A DNA stretch of 25,860 nucleotides from an uncultured Bacteroidota bacterium (GCA_937928385.1 CALEZD010000015.1:1-25860); one strand, 5' to 3'. Positions 7,650 to 16,707 are shown, numbered from the stretch's first letter. Notes: generated from the sequence alone by a model not told the origin. Translations and numbers: made by a program.

Positions 7650-8986
7650 TTGACTTTCCTTTTGCTATCACTATTAAGAAGTACTTTATAACAAACAATT
7701 TCTTCGCAGACCACGCAGTCTATATCCTTAAAAGTTAATTTTATGCATATTTCCGCCTCAATCTCACAACATGAAATATCGCTCACGGCAGGCAGGTAAA
7801 AATCAAGCCTAATACTCTGTGGTGGATTTAGGCTTATTGGGCTACCATTGCTCCAAACAATTTCTCTTGGGTTTTCTGCTGGATTTGCAAGGACGTTGTA
7901 CCCCATAGCAGGCGTAGCACCTGTAGTTAATGGGGGGATTCCGGCAAGGTTGCCACCACCTATACTAGCCCAAGTAAATGGCTTATTTTTGCACGAAATA
8001 CATTGTTCATAATTGCTTTCAAGCTTGAAATGGACTACTGATGCTTTTATCTCCTGGTAGGGCACAGTGCCCCCCGACAATTGAATGTTACTGCGAAACA
8101 ATGCATAGGGAATGCCATCTATGTATTCATGTTTCACAACTTCACTTTCTTTTTTCACTACAGGTTTGTTTTTACAACAATCTTCCGATGTCTCACATCC
8201 CGTAACCTGGAAATTAAAGGTACAGCGCTCACACACTTGTCCGTCACATTCTCCACTAATTGTTATCACGTAATTCCCATTTTGAGTTGCCCGAAAAACA
8301 CCTGCCGGTGAAATAGATGCTCCTGCTGGGAACACGGAGTATGTAATTTTACCTTCGCAGTTTGCCGGGCATTCATAGTTAGCATTGATAAAATAGTCGG
8401 TATTACAATTTACATTGTGGCTTTCCCCCCGTGTGTTAGACCCGCATGTATATATTTTCGTATGTCGTTCGCTATATCCTTTTCCCGGGTTGAAAGTAAC
8501 CAACCCCCATTTACCGGGACAACAATTTGTATGATCCTCTTTACAATCTGACACCCTAAACTGAATTATACATTCCTTGCATTCCTTTTCTCCACACTTC
8601 CCTATTACACGCAGTGTATATAAGCCATTTTCAGTTGGTGTAAAAGGTGATGAGGTAGGTAGTGCACTATATGATGCAGAAGGTGTCTGAAGTATATATA
8701 CTACATTTTCTCTGCACCGTCTCATATCGGAGCATCCTGTAAATGTCTCAGCACTGATTGAATATTTTACATTGCAGGACAAATTGATAATATTTTTTTG
8801 CCCGCACTTAACCTTTATATACTGCCGGCCATCGGTTATTGTAAAACCACCGAAAGCAGTTCCTTTACAACAATCAATATTATGAGGAAATTTATTACCC
8901 GGGGGAGTAATTTGTGCATATGATTTTTGTGTCAGGATTAACCCCAATAACAAAATCAGCACCTTACCAGTGTATCGAAATTTCAT
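7646..8986 (-). CDS. Secreted cysteine-rich repeat protein with shared C-terminal domain (446 aa)
   Basis: I take the ATG at 8986 because MKFRYTGKVLILLLGL starts a signal peptide ending KSYA|Q; the frame is open to 9034. The mature protein has about 30 cysteines. Two tandem repeats (about 38-155 and 160-275) each begin with CC, contain a TENGLYTLRV or TQNGNYVITI strand and end in a CGEKECKEC or CDGQVCERC cluster. The C-terminal domain (about 285-446) shares KPFTWASI, NPREIVW, CCEIE and DCVVCEEIVCYK with the 1701-aa protein, and ends in the basic tail SKRKVK. In effect it is a short version of the end of the giant protein. It is probably a disulphide-rich surface component. The upstream 542-aa gene ends 26 bp before its start, and the barrel gene overlaps its stop by 4 bp. 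Confidence 0.8.
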   Translation of the reverse strand: MKFRYTGKVLILLLGLILTQKSYAQITPPGNKFPHNIDCCKGTAFGGFTITDGRQYIKVKCGQKNIINLSCNVKYSISAETFTGCSDMRRCRENVVYILQTPSASYSALPTSSPFTPTENGLYTLRVIGKCGEKECKECIIQFRVSDCKEDHTNCCPGKWGLVTFNPGKGYSERHTKIYTCGSNTRGESHNVNCNTDYFINANYECPANCEGKITYSVFPAGASISPAGVFRATQNGNYVITISGECDGQVCERCTFNFQVTGCETSEDCCKNKPVVKKESEVVKHEYIDGIPYALFRSNIQLSGGTVPYQEIKASVVHFKLESNYEQCISCKNKPFTWASIGGGNLAGIPPLTTGATPAMGYNVLANPAENPREIVWSNGSPISLNPPQSIRLDFYLPAVSDISCCEIEAEICIKLTFKDIDCVVCEEIVCYKVLLNSDSKRKVK

Positions 8987-9012
8987 TTGTATAGATCGCA
9001 TATTGATAAGAT

Positions 9013-10641
9013 TTAGCGTTTCGTAGTATAACAAACTAGTTTGTCACAAGTAGTGCAATCGTCAAGAGTAACGATATAGCGTATACAAAGACGTATGTTT
9101 TGTTTACAACATTTTACAACAGGCGGTAGATTTATCCGAAATGATATATTCCCGTTGAGCACTCCTCCTGCATCAGTTGTACTTTCCCACCTGGCTTCTC
9201 TGTTATAACCCGATGACAGAGATTCAAAGTCAGAATCGTTCAGTGTTACATTATCAAATGTTCCGAAAGATTTGCTGTCTGTATTGCATAACATACAGTC
9301 TTCACTTTCTGGCACCTGAGAAAAATAGACTATGCTTGCCGTTAGTTTTTTTACTTTTTTTGGCGATACACCTAAGGTCGAACCGATTTCAGCGATGCTT
9401 CCATCCAACTTTAGTGATGAATCGCCCAAAGTGATTTTTATGCTGTCGCATGAAGTGCAAATACACTTGAGACAAACAGTATCAGTCATCCTGCAATCAT
9501 TTTCATCGTTCGAAGTTCCGTCGCTCAAGTTCACATAAAGCTTCACACAGTTAATTTGACTACCGGAATAATTAAAACTACCCGTTATGGTCTGGTTACT
9601 GTTACTATTTAATACAATTGAATTTTGCGCATATGGAGGATTCGGATCTACATTCGCAATATCTACCCCATTTACTTCTGTTATTTGCAATGTCTTTAAT
9701 GTTCGGGCTATCTGATCATTATTTGTTATTTTTATTTTAAAGTCATATTTCCCGTTTTTCGGGCAACTAAATTCCAGAATATCAATTGAGGTATTACAAC
9801 TGTTGCTCATAATCATAAATGCAAAAGGCTCTGTCATACCACCATGCTCACCGTAGCCAATCCCTTCAAGATTAGTCGCCCGTACGTTCCATACAAATAT
9901 CTTTTCGTCTTTTGCTGATGCGTATTCAGCAGGGATCTGCCATATAGCTTGTGTTGTTTTTACTTCTTTCTCCCATATTGGTTGGTTGGCTTTCACTGCT
10001 TGTGCAGGTTGTTGTCCTTTGTATAATTCATACACACGCAAGGTATATATGACGTCACCCGGAGGAGGGGGTGGAACAACAGGCGACCATATAAACTTCA
10101 TAGGGCGTCTCAATTCTTCTTTCCCTATTTTAGTATTATTAGCGGGAGCTATTAGGTTGGGCTTTCTGTAAACTTTCGGGGTTTGCTTATTTGACGGGTT
10201 TTGTGTCAAAGTCGGGTTCCCCTGCTTCACGGGTTCAGCCACAGTAAATTCTCTGCATTGCTCACCACTTATATCATATTTTTCATTGTTGTAAAATTGT
10301 ATACACAGTGTGTACTGTCCCGGTTGCAACCTGCAATCGCCAAGCACACTCTGTATATCTCTCACTGAAATGACCTTAGTTGTTACATTTTCGTATGAAG
10401 CAGATTGCAAATCGTTTCCGCAAACTTTCGAGCTTCCACGCTTTACTTGTATTATCATCCTAACCTCTTTTTCACCTCCCTGCGGGTTACTGCTTCTAGC
10501 CACAGCATTAACATCGCCTGCCTTCCAGTCGTTTACATCAGCAGGCATCTCACGCTTTACGGTAAAACCGCTGATGCTTATCTTTTGAGCAAACGCTTCA
10601 CTGGTGCAGATAAAAAGCAATATGGTTATAATGTATCTCAT
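9013..10641 (-). CDS. Secreted Ig/FnIII-like protein with Cys-patterned C-terminal domain (542 aa)
   Basis: Signal peptide MRYIITILLFICTSEAFA|Q is followed by an N-terminal sandwich (about 20-135) with LQPGQYTLCIQFYN. A low-complexity linker comes next, then a FnIII-like domain (about 165-285) with MKFIWSPVVPPPPPGD, QAVKANQPIWEKEV and FVWNVRA. A middle Cys-containing domain spans about 285-395. The C-terminal domain (about 395-542) has CMLC, CCKQNIRLC and DCTTCDKLVCY and ends TTKR. The N-terminal half matches the 287-aa protein and the C-terminal domain matches the 446-aa and 1701-aa proteins. It therefore links both structural themes of the operon and may be an adaptor between giant protein, barrel and periplasmic parts (inference). 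It starts 43 bp after the giant gene's stop codon. No catalytic motif is visible. Confidence 0.8.
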   Translation of the reverse strand: MRYIITILLFICTSEAFAQKISISGFTVKREMPADVNDWKAGDVNAVARSSNPQGGEKEVRMIIQVKRGSSKVCGNDLQSASYENVTTKVISVRDIQSVLGDCRLQPGQYTLCIQFYNNEKYDISGEQCREFTVAEPVKQGNPTLTQNPSNKQTPKVYRKPNLIAPANNTKIGKEELRRPMKFIWSPVVPPPPPGDVIYTLRVYELYKGQQPAQAVKANQPIWEKEVKTTQAIWQIPAEYASAKDEKIFVWNVRATNLEGIGYGEHGGMTEPFAFMIMSNSCNTSIDILEFSCPKNGKYDFKIKITNNDQIARTLKTLQITEVNGVDIANVDPNPPYAQNSIVLNSNSNQTITGSFNYSGSQINCVKLYVNLSDGTSNDENDCRMTDTVCLKCICTSCDSIKITLGDSSLKLDGSIAEIGSTLGVSPKKVKKLTASIVYFSQVPESEDCMLCNTDSKSFGTFDNVTLNDSDFESLSSGYNREARWESTTDAGGVLNGNISFRINLPPVVKCCKQNIRLCIRYIVTLDDCTTCDKLVCYTTKR

Positions 10642-10684
10642 ACTATTTTGTATTTAAATATTTTTTAGGTCGTATAGTTTTTTG

Positions 10685-13600
10685 TTATGGTTTTCCCTGA
10701 GCATTTGGTTTTTCAATTTTTTTCTTGCCTCCCGATGGTATTTTGAAGGTTTCGCAAATGTATTTTTCACATGTATTGCAGTTTATGTCCTTAAATGTGA
10801 TTTTAAAGCAAACGCGTGTAACCAACTCGCAACAAGGATTATTGACAGCTGCAGGCAGATGCAATTGTACAGCAGCTACAAGTGCTGCGCTTAAGTCAAT
10901 TGCGCTACCATTATTCCACACTATTTCCCTTGGGTTTTCCATTGGATGAGAAGGTACCGTTCCCGAACTTGCACCGGTTATCAAAGGTGTAATGCCTGCA
11001 AGCTGTCCAGCAGATATACTGGCCCATGTAAACGGCTTTTTCTGACAAGGGATACATTCTTGCTGGGCGGCAGATAGTTGATAATCCACTACTTCAACTT
11101 TTACCTCTTGATAAAGGGTGGTACCTGCAGACAGTGAAAACGAAAGGTTTTGCAGGCTGTAATCATTACCATTCTCCGATGCTGCATCCAGGCTTCCGTT
11201 ATTTATTGTTACAGTAATCTCATTTTCCTGCATGCAACAATTTTCAGGTATACTGTCGCAGTTTGTATAAAAAATGATTTTGCAACTATCACACCTCGTT
11301 TCATCGCAAGAGCCGTATATAGTGAGAGTATAGGTTCCGGTAACACCCGGCACAAATACTATTGACGGCCCGCTACCTGTCAAAGCTCCTCCCGGCGTCT
11401 GCAGTCTATAATTCACTGCCCCTGTACAAGCTCTGCATTCAAAGGTACTCTCTACAGTATATGTTTCGCCGCATGTCAACATGTACCGTTGTGTATTGTT
11501 ACATGTCAATGATGTTGTCACAGCACCGGACTTTGGCTTCAAAATTATTTCTCCCCAACTGCTGCTATCACATGTACAATCTATACACTCAGGCACGTAC
11601 AGGCTGTACACTTCACTTGTGTCTTTGCATCCGTTTTGGTCTGCAAGTACTACCTGATAGGTATGGTTGCCCAATAATGCTTCAAAAGCATCGGGCAAAG
11701 TACTTGTTGCCGGGGCATTATCAACAATCCAGGCAATACTGCTATAGCCGGTAACAGTAAGCGGTTGTGGTGCGTATATAAGGTATGGTGTGTTGCACTC
11801 ACAATTTGCAGAATCGCAAAAATGCGGGAATAGTCCGGCGGGAGGCCTGGGATTAATGACTAAATTGTCTTTCCCTGTGCATCCGGTCGTAGGGTCTGTG
11901 CAAATGGCAGAATATACACCTGCTCCATTGACTACAATTTGAGATGTAGTTTCCCCGGTGCTCCAGCTAAGGTTTGTTCCGGCGGCACAAGCTGAAGCTG
12001 TTAACGTAATATCAGTCCCTTCGCAATAGGGCCAAGGGTTAGCACTTATATATGGTCCAGCTACCGGGTTTACGTTGATATCTACACTGCAGGTATCATG
12101 GCACCCGTATCCATTAGTTTTCACCAACCAGAATGTAGTGCCCGCTGCCAAGGGCGTGCTGTAAAAACAACCTGCAATAGGATTGCTACCAAGCCCTCCC
12201 TGGTACCATTTGCAGCTATTGCTTGCAATCCATGAGGTACTTAGATTAACTACAGCATTTATTTCACACAATTGAGTAGATGGACTCACATTTATCAATG
12301 CGTCCGGCGACGGAGCTTCCTTAATCTCAAATATGTTTGAGGTGAATGAGCAACCGTTTGCAAGAGATACCTTCAACCGGTAAGTACCGGCTGCAGTAAA
12401 TACATGTGTTTGGCCAGTACCGCCATTAGGTGTGCAGTTGGCTCCGTTGCAAACCTCCCAGGTATATTGATAGCCTGTCCCGACCGGCCCTTGCAAAGCA
12501 ACCTCACCACCCGGACAAACAAAGGTGTCTCTTATAGTGAACTGGGCAGGCGCATTTAAAATAGTAATGACCGTATCCTTTATAGATACGCAGCCTTCAA
12601 AATCAATAATTTTTAGTCTTACTGTTTTATTACCTGTAGTGGTGTACACGCAGGTAGCTGTTTGTTCGTAACCAAATGGGCCATTAGCGTCAAAACGCCA
12701 CTCATAAGATAGAACAGGTGCTACCGTGGTTGAAAACTCTGTGACAGAATTGACACAAACATCGTTTACCGCAACAGACGGCACACCGGCTGTGATGATA
12801 ATTTGCTTTACGACTTCAAAGGTATCGCAAAGCCCACCTGGCGTACGGTTAAAGACGATCTTCATTTTAATTGTATACATTCCTGAATTAGTATACGTGT
12901 GGGATATTTGCGCATTAGAAGTTGTAGCAGTATTAGCAGTATTATCACCAAAATCCCAGCCTCTCCACACAATATTGCCGCTGCCTGCGAATATCTGCGT
13001 CTCATCAATAAAACCAACAACAGCACAATTGATATTGAAGCTAAAATCAGGCGCAAAAGGCACCAATACGCTGTCCTCCCACCATTGTACACAAGGAGAG
13101 TTCGGATAGTTATAGTTTACACATGGTGTTTGTATAAATAGATGATACCAACCCGGGTCGGTATATGTATGACTGCCGCTGTTGTTTATCTCACCTATGG
13201 GACTTCCGTCACCGTAATTTACCCATATCGGCCCTGTTGTATATGTTTCACTAAATGTAACCGGATTACAGCCTGAAATAGTATACCGCTTTATATCTTC
13301 ATCACAATCTGTACAACCATCGCCATCACAATTAACACGTGCAATCACTATTGAATTAGAAAGTGCCGTACAATTTCCCAATGTTGCTCTTACAAAGTAC
13401 GTGCCTGTGTTTAAAGTTTGTATTGATGGGGTGTTACTACCAAGTGACACATTATCTCTAAACCATTCATAAGTATAATTGCCGCAAGCGTTTGAGAGCG
13501 TAGCAGAGAGTGTGACGTTTATGGTTTCCTGCGGGCAATATACTCTTTTGGAGGGTGTGGTTATTGAAACATTGCAAGGGGTCATATCGGCAACGTTTCT

Positions 13601-15790
13601 AGTCGCAGTAACCCTGCAGCCGTTATTTACATAGGAAACAGCATAACTACCCCCTTGTGTTATCTGTATGCTATTAGTATTTCCGCTAATAGCATTCCCG
13701 TTTCTGTACCATTGATATGGGCCACTACCCCCTACTGACAGTGAATAGTTGGTACAAAAATTACTACCGGACTCTGTAATAGTTCCACTGGTTGGGATAT
13801 TGATATTAATATTGTTAATTTGTGCTGTACCGCAAGAAGTTTGTGCTTTTACAATAACATTGGAGCGGCCAGGCCCGTGCCACTTGATTGTTACGGTGCT
13901 GGTACCCTGCCCGGAAACAATGGAGCCTGCAGCTGAGGGAGTAACTGTCCAAACTATATCGGTACCCGGTGGCAATACTGTTTGAATGCTATATATTTCC
14001 TCAGCATCGGCGCATACTACCGTAGCTCCCGTGTTCAATACAATACCATTAATAGGCGTAACGATTAATTGCGAAGTATCTGAACAACATATTATCGGAT
14101 CACGGCTGCACAACTTTGCTGTCAGCTTTGCCCCTGCCGGTGGTATGTTAGCACCCCATTTTACAATTACCTCATCTCCCTGATAACCGTTAGGGGGTTG
14201 AAATGTACCGTAAGCACCCCCCCAAAAGCTCCACTCGTAGTAGTGGCCGGCGGGCGCAGGTGGCAAAGAATAGGTATAAGCATTATTGACACAAACCTGT
14301 TCAGGCCCCGATATAGGGTCTGGCTTTGGGGGTTGGGGGTGGATATTTACCGTTGCGCTGGCTGTAGTATTACAGAAGGCACCGGATGTAACTGTAGCTG
14401 TGATAACATATAATCCAGTACCGTTAAAGGTTGGTCTAAAGGGATTAAACGGTGGAGGTGGTATCGTAACATCAGTTCTGTCAACAGTCCATGTTGGGTT
14501 TGCATTGTATGGGTTAGGATAAAATGGTATTGGGCTAACTTCACATCCTTCTTTCTGGGCTTCAATTGTAAATTCAGGCCTTAAGTTGATGGTAATACTA
14601 CCTGTAAAACTACAGCACAGATGCTTATTGTCTAATTCGACGGTGAGTATATAATCTCCCGCAGTTGCAGCACTCCAGTTTATCCAAGCTACATTCCTGT
14701 CAGTCGAGTATGAGATAAGATTGTTTTGCTGAACCCCTCCCCTTGTCAGGTTCCACGTATAAAAAGTGCCTGGCAAAAAAGGCAATGAGTATGACTCAAT
14801 GGTACCTAAACATGGGGTTATGTTCCCTTGGGGCACAGGGTTTTGTGGTATTACAGGGATTGTAATCGTTGCCGGGCAACCTCCGCTGCATTGAACCCCA
14901 ATTGTGGTTGGGACATCGCCATTCCCCCAAGTCACTTTTATAGTACTGCTATTTTGAGCTGTAATAGTACCGCCTGACACGTTCCATGATGGGCCGGAAC
15001 ATCCTGTTACCGTATAACTTTCTTCAGTATTGGGACATACGGTTTTTATACATTCTATCTGAACATTACCAGGGGCAATGACAACCTGTTGATAAAAGGT
15101 ATCGCCGCAACAATACCGGATTCGTGGTATGGTATCTTTCGCGCCTGGTTTAATCGGTAATGGAGGGGCTGTACTATATACTATTAGCCGCACATTGTAT
15201 GTACCGGGAGCATTGAAACTGTGTGACGGTGAATTTTGTGTACTGATATTATTTGCTCCCGAAGATGGATCATCGAAATCCCATAAATATGCCATTCCCC
15301 CACCGTTATAACTTGAAAGGTTGTTGAATTGCACAGGCGTACCTGCACAAGCACCGGTTGGTGAATAGGTGAAGTTAGCATCAGGTTTGTCTACAGCAGT
15401 AATTTCCAGGCAATTTGTAGATATGTTGCCACCCGCATCTGTTGCTGTTACTGTTAATGTGTATGCACCTGGAGTTGGGAAACTAATATTAATGCTCGGC
15501 GCAGAAACGATTGGTAGTCCTGCAACAGTACCCGGTCCGACAGCCTCCCATTGCACGTTGGTCCAAGTAGCCGGAACAGAATAGAAATATGATTGAGCTA
15601 CACATACTGTAGTTCTCTTGCAACTTTTCGTTTCAATAGAAGCATGAGCATTAGCAGCACTATCTGCGCACGGAAATTTATCATATCGAATTTCAACCTG
15701 GGAACAACTTTGTGCCGTGGCTTCCCCAGCGTTGCACAACAACATGCACCAGACTATTAGAAAGCTATTTACGATAGAATTACAAGTCAT
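10685..15790 (-). CDS. Giant secreted PKD/Ig-repeat surface protein (1701 aa)
   Basis: The N-terminus MTCNSIVNSFLIVWCMLLC leads to a signal peptidase site at EATA|Q. The body is a long chain of beta-sandwich repeats. PKD-type signatures are WDFDDPSSG with HSFNAPGTYNVRL near the N-terminus, and VNYGDGSPIG, WDFGDNTANT and YEWRFDANG around the middle, among many Ig-like repeats beginning after C-x-G/N-T motifs. The C-terminus has one Cys-rich repeat (CDETRCDSC) and then a Cys-patterned domain of about 185 residues (KPFTWASI, NPREIVW, CCELVTRVC, INCNTCEKYIC) and a basic tail GGKKKIEKPN. It has neither a type A nor a CHU_C-type sorting domain that I can recognise. It is probably an adhesin or surface fibre. 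It is the first gene of the cargo operon; no clear promoter is visible upstream. Confidence 0.85.
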   Translation of the reverse strand: MTCNSIVNSFLIVWCMLLCNAGEATAQSCSQVEIRYDKFPCADSAANAHASIETKSCKRTTVCVAQSYFYSVPATWTNVQWEAVGPGTVAGLPIVSAPSINISFPTPGAYTLTVTATDAGGNISTNCLEITAVDKPDANFTYSPTGACAGTPVQFNNLSSYNGGGMAYLWDFDDPSSGANNISTQNSPSHSFNAPGTYNVRLIVYSTAPPLPIKPGAKDTIPRIRYCCGDTFYQQVVIAPGNVQIECIKTVCPNTEESYTVTGCSGPSWNVSGGTITAQNSSTIKVTWGNGDVPTTIGVQCSGGCPATITIPVIPQNPVPQGNITPCLGTIESYSLPFLPGTFYTWNLTRGGVQQNNLISYSTDRNVAWINWSAATAGDYILTVELDNKHLCCSFTGSITINLRPEFTIEAQKEGCEVSPIPFYPNPYNANPTWTVDRTDVTIPPPPFNPFRPTFNGTGLYVITATVTSGAFCNTTASATVNIHPQPPKPDPISGPEQVCVNNAYTYSLPPAPAGHYYEWSFWGGAYGTFQPPNGYQGDEVIVKWGANIPPAGAKLTAKLCSRDPIICCSDTSQLIVTPINGIVLNTGATVVCADAEEIYSIQTVLPPGTDIVWTVTPSAAGSIVSGQGTSTVTIKWHGPGRSNVIVKAQTSCGTAQINNININIPTSGTITESGSNFCTNYSLSVGGSGPYQWYRNGNAISGNTNSIQITQGGSYAVSYVNNGCRVTATRNVADMTPCNVSITTPSKRVYCPQETINVTLSATLSNACGNYTYEWFRDNVSLGSNTPSIQTLNTGTYFVRATLGNCTALSNSIVIARVNCDGDGCTDCDEDIKRYTISGCNPVTFSETYTTGPIWVNYGDGSPIGEINNSGSHTYTDPGWYHLFIQTPCVNYNYPNSPCVQWWEDSVLVPFAPDFSFNINCAVVGFIDETQIFAGSGNIVWRGWDFGDNTANTATTSNAQISHTYTNSGMYTIKMKIVFNRTPGGLCDTFEVVKQIIITAGVPSVAVNDVCVNSVTEFSTTVAPVLSYEWRFDANGPFGYEQTATCVYTTTGNKTVRLKIIDFEGCVSIKDTVITILNAPAQFTIRDTFVCPGGEVALQGPVGTGYQYTWEVCNGANCTPNGGTGQTHVFTAAGTYRLKVSLANGCSFTSNIFEIKEAPSPDALINVSPSTQLCEINAVVNLSTSWIASNSCKWYQGGLGSNPIAGCFYSTPLAAGTTFWLVKTNGYGCHDTCSVDINVNPVAGPYISANPWPYCEGTDITLTASACAAGTNLSWSTGETTSQIVVNGAGVYSAICTDPTTGCTGKDNLVINPRPPAGLFPHFCDSANCECNTPYLIYAPQPLTVTGYSSIAWIVDNAPATSTLPDAFEALLGNHTYQVVLADQNGCKDTSEVYSLYVPECIDCTCDSSSWGEIILKPKSGAVTTSLTCNNTQRYMLTCGETYTVESTFECRACTGAVNYRLQTPGGALTGSGPSIVFVPGVTGTYTLTIYGSCDETRCDSCKIIFYTNCDSIPENCCMQENEITVTINNGSLDAASENGNDYSLQNLSFSLSAGTTLYQEVKVEVVDYQLSAAQQECIPCQKKPFTWASISAGQLAGITPLITGASSGTVPSHPMENPREIVWNNGSAIDLSAALVAAVQLHLPAAVNNPCCELVTRVCFKITFKDINCNTCEKYICETFKIPSGGKKKIEKPNAQGKP

Positions 15791-16304
15791 TGTTTATATA
15801 TTAATAAAGTCCTAATTCAAAAAGGATGCCATAAATTCGTCCAAGCATGAATTAAATCCCACCATAATGATATTATATTAATTTTTATACTCAGCTATTT
15901 GATATTAATTATGTTTTTATATATTGTCACTGAGAATACCTCATATCAATTATTTACAATCATTCTGTTAGCCTTGACTGGTAATCAATATCAACATATT
16001 CAATAGCTGGGTAAATTGTAGTCAAGTAACATTAACGCTATATACTCCCACTTACAGACTGAGTATGCAACAGTAAATATTTATTTACCACAATAAATGA
16101 TATGTATATGGGTAATTTGATCCTTACCCTTTACCCAGGGTAAGGATTGGATATGAAGCAGAGGTAAATGACGTGTAGAAAACGCTATATAAATAGTATG
16201 AAATGTAAGATATTACATTCCTAAAAAGTATGGTAATAGGCATGATTGTGCACACACCTATTTTTATTTATCTTTTGTATTTATCGATGTCATGACATGC
16301 TCTC
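15791..16304. promoter_or_regulatory. AT-rich intergenic region with three palindromes
   Basis: This 514-bp gap lies upstream of the cargo operon and downstream of the lipoprotein gene. I see no coding frame worth calling. It holds a perfect 11-6-11 inverted repeat (16120-16147), a 7-4-7 repeat AATGTAA/TTACATT (16202-16219) and the 12-bp palindrome ATGTCATGACAT (16287-16298). The operon promoter should be here, but no good TTTG-N19-TANNTTTG match was found; TTTG at 15828-15831 (minus) with a poor -7 region is the best candidate. None of the hairpins has a T-tract. Confidence 0.5.
16120..16147. repeat. Perfect 11-bp inverted repeat containing GGGTAA words
   Basis: ATCCTTACCCT (16120-16130) and AGGGTAAGGAT (16137-16147) are exact reverse complements around the loop TTACCC. 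The word GGGTAA/TTACCC also occurs at 16110-16115, in the loop (16131-16136) and at 16009-16014, giving an iteron-like cluster. No T-run follows on either strand, so an operator or binding site is more likely than a terminator. Confidence 0.6.
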
Positions 16305-16685
16305 TTATTCTCGCTTGTTAATCTCACCATTCAATTTGTAGGTGGATACGTCATATTTCGGATTAGCTGGAAGACCGCCTGTTTCACCAAGCTGGGTCGA
16401 TACCTGTGGTTTCTTCCTATTGAAATATCTATTCAGTTCTTCTTTTCGTTGGTCTGTTAGCTCTGCGTCATAGTAATCATACGTTTCCGAAATGGGATTT
16501 GTCATGCGCTGCAATTGACCGGCCTGATCCTTTAGAATGTTTAAGAGAGAATCTTCCCTTCTATTTGCTTCATCAAGTTGATGCTTCAGGAAGATAGCAT
16601 CTATCTTAAGTTCATCATATTCTTCTTTATAGCTATTACAGCTATACATCGCTATGACTACAAACAACAATATACACTTTGTCAT
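16305..16685 (-). CDS. Small lipoprotein with coiled-coil region
   Basis: I choose the ATG at 16685 because it gives MTKCILLFVVIAMYSC, a signal peptide with a lipobox-like AMYSC; the frame is open to 16715. The mature part begins CNSYKEEYDEL and continues as a charged helix with coiled-coil character (about residues 20-60, DEANRREDSLLNILKD). A polar region and a short C-terminal tail follow. I know no family. It is probably inner- or outer-membrane anchored. It is transcribed divergently from the XRE regulator, with a palindrome between them. It lies upstream of the cargo operon but is separated from it by 514 bp, so co-regulation is possible but unproven. Upstream, TTTT-N19-TAATTTTA is a weak promoter match with the palindrome in its spacer. 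Confidence 0.65.
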   Translation of the reverse strand: MTKCILLFVVIAMYSCNSYKEEYDELKIDAIFLKHQLDEANRREDSLLNILKDQAGQLQRMTNPISETYDYYDAELTDQRKEELNRYFNRKKPQVSTQLGETGGLPANPKYDVSTYKLNGEINKRE

Positions 16686-16707
16686 AATGTTATAGTTAAA
16701 TTTAAAA

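Noticed and set aside
10685..11240. Type IX type A or CHU_C sorting domain at the giant protein's C-terminus
   Set aside because: The terminal region has a Cys-patterned domain and I see none of the usual CTD motifs; a profile search would be needed to be certain.
12726..13109. Plus-strand open frame of 127 codons opposite the giant PKD gene
   Set aside because: The minus-strand frame is continuous with PKD motifs on both sides; the antisense frame has no family features.
16120..16147. Terminator of the lipoprotein gene
   Set aside because: The stem is strong but no T-tract follows on the minus strand and it lies about 160 bp beyond the stop.
15791..16304. CRISPR array in the palindrome-rich gap
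   Set aside because: The palindromes are different sequences and there is no regular repeat-spacer pattern.
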